Shown one piece after another: positions 5,385 through 6,037 of a DNA stretch of 6,037 nt. Below the pieces are notes generated by a model that had not been told where the DNA came from, searched no databases, and saw only the letters and a list, made by a program, of their open reading frames with translations. The DNA comes from Dehalococcoidia bacterium (GTDB taxonomy: Bacteria; Chloroflexota; Dehalococcoidia; SZUA-161; SpSt-899), in the NCBI GenBank assembly GCA_023271485.1, contig JALPXT010000077.1, positions 1 through 6,037 of the forward strand, read 5' to 3'. A program made the translations under genes and the position numbers. Position 1 is the stretch's first letter. Each line of letters opens with the position of its first letter.

Positions 5385-6037
5385 ATGCGAATGATATTCA
5401 TCCATGGTTCCGGATTCACCAGCATCTTCTGGCATTATCAGACCAGCCATTTCAAGGATTCCGAGGCAATCTCCCTCCCGGGACATCCGGAGGGGAAGCC
5501 ATGCACCAGCGTGACGGAGTATACCGATTGGCTGAGAGGATATATTCGTGAAATGAACTACTCGGGTGTGATCCTGGTCGGCCATTCGCTGGGTGGGGCT
5601 ATCGCCATGGACTATGGGCTGCGATACGCCGGCGATCTGAAAGCACTGATTCTCATAGGAACGGGAGCCAGACTCCGGGTGCACCCCGATTTTCTTGCCT
5701 GGTGTGAGGACGGAATCCAGAACGTAGCGGAGTGGATGAAGAACTGGGAACCCACCTATGCCCTGGTGCCCCCGGAACTGAGGGAGAGGTTGCTTGAGGA
5801 GACCAGGCTGGTAGGGCCGGGGGTACAGCTCAATGATTTACTCTGTTGTGATAAGTTCGATGTCATGGCGGATATACATCGCATCGAACTGCCCACGCTG
5901 GTTCTCTGCGGCTCCGAGGATCAGATGACGCCGGTGAAATATTCGCAGTTTCTCGCCGGCAGGATCAAAGGGGCTCGACAGGTGGTGATTGAAGGCGGGA
6001 CTCATCTGGTGCCGGCTGAGAAGCCGGCGGAGGTCAA
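5385..6037 (+). CDS. Alpha/beta-fold hydrolase, 3' end outside window
   Basis: The frame is open from ATG 5385 to the window edge: 217 complete codons, probably 30-50 short of the usual size. It reads as an alpha/beta hydrolase. The first strand leads into the oxyanion motif HGSG at 7-10. The nucleophile elbow is GHSLGG with Ser68 (codon 5586-5588), the acid is Asp179 in CGSEDQMTP, and the base is His207 in GGTHLVPAEKP. The full Ser-Asp-His triad is therefore present, with a lid region at about 96-160. There is no signal peptide, so it is cytosolic. The substrate cannot be told from sequence; esterase, lipase-like or C-C hydrolase activities are all possible. An in-frame TGA at 5367 limits the start to ATG 5385 or 5391. 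The nearest GAGG (5368-5371) is 13 nt from 5385, a weak site. It is transcribed divergently from the nadE operon. Confidence 0.9.
   Translation, partial: MRMIFIHGSGFTSIFWHYQTSHFKDSEAISLPGHPEGKPCTSVTEYTDWLRGYIREMNYSGVILVGHSLGGAIAMDYGLRYAGDLKALILIGTGARLRVHPDFLAWCEDGIQNVAEWMKNWEPTYALVPPELRERLLEETRLVGPGVQLNDLLCCDKFDVMADIHRIELPTLVLCGSEDQMTPVKYSQFLAGRIKGARQVVIEGGTHLVPAEKPAEV

Overview
This window is compact bacterial housekeeping DNA. It holds six protein-coding genes, two of them cut by the window edges. In order they are: the 3' part of pyrG (CTP synthase, +), a small transaldolase (+), rho (+), glutamine-dependent NAD synthetase (-), an unrecognised helical protein (-), and the 5' part of an alpha/beta hydrolase gene (+) that runs off the right edge. 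I see no tRNA or rRNA, no CRISPR array and no transposase.

Organism: a moderately GC-rich bacterium using the standard code. Protein style and gene content fit a deep-branching lineage such as Chloroflexota (Dehalococcoidia-like), but this is an impression and not a demonstration. The order pyrG - transaldolase - rho looks like a shortened form of the pyrG-fba-tal-murA-rho-rpmE neighbourhood known from Firmicutes such as Bacillus subtilis. Here the intervening genes and rpmE are absent.

Layout. 2-844: the glutaminase half of CTP synthase. 845-901: a short gap with a near-consensus sigma70-type promoter that would start transcription only about 6 nt before the transaldolase ATG. 902-1561: transaldolase. 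1562-1743: the largest gap, built almost wholly from repeats: degenerate heptamers that begin inside the transaldolase stop region, a C-rich stretch, and two perfect 9-bp/3-nt-loop hairpins flanked by an 8-bp direct repeat. 1744-3006: rho. The convergent nadE gene ends 25 bp beyond rho. 3032-5289 on the minus strand: the unrecognised gene followed by nadE with an ATGA overlap, so probably one translationally coupled operon. 5290-5384: a divergent promoter region in which the two -10 elements overlap on opposite strands, next to a 19-bp imperfect palindrome. 5385-6037: the alpha/beta hydrolase.

How they relate: pyrG (CTP supply), transaldolase (pentose phosphate carbon), Rho (transcription termination) and NAD synthetase (last step of NAD synthesis) are core functions without a single shared pathway. 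No convincing new multi-gene system is present. The most unusual signals are the heptanucleotide repeat arrays (one inside the nadE reading frame, one across the transaldolase stop codon), the double-hairpin repeat before rho, the overlapping divergent promoters, and a Gln-to-His change in the CTP synthase nucleophile motif.
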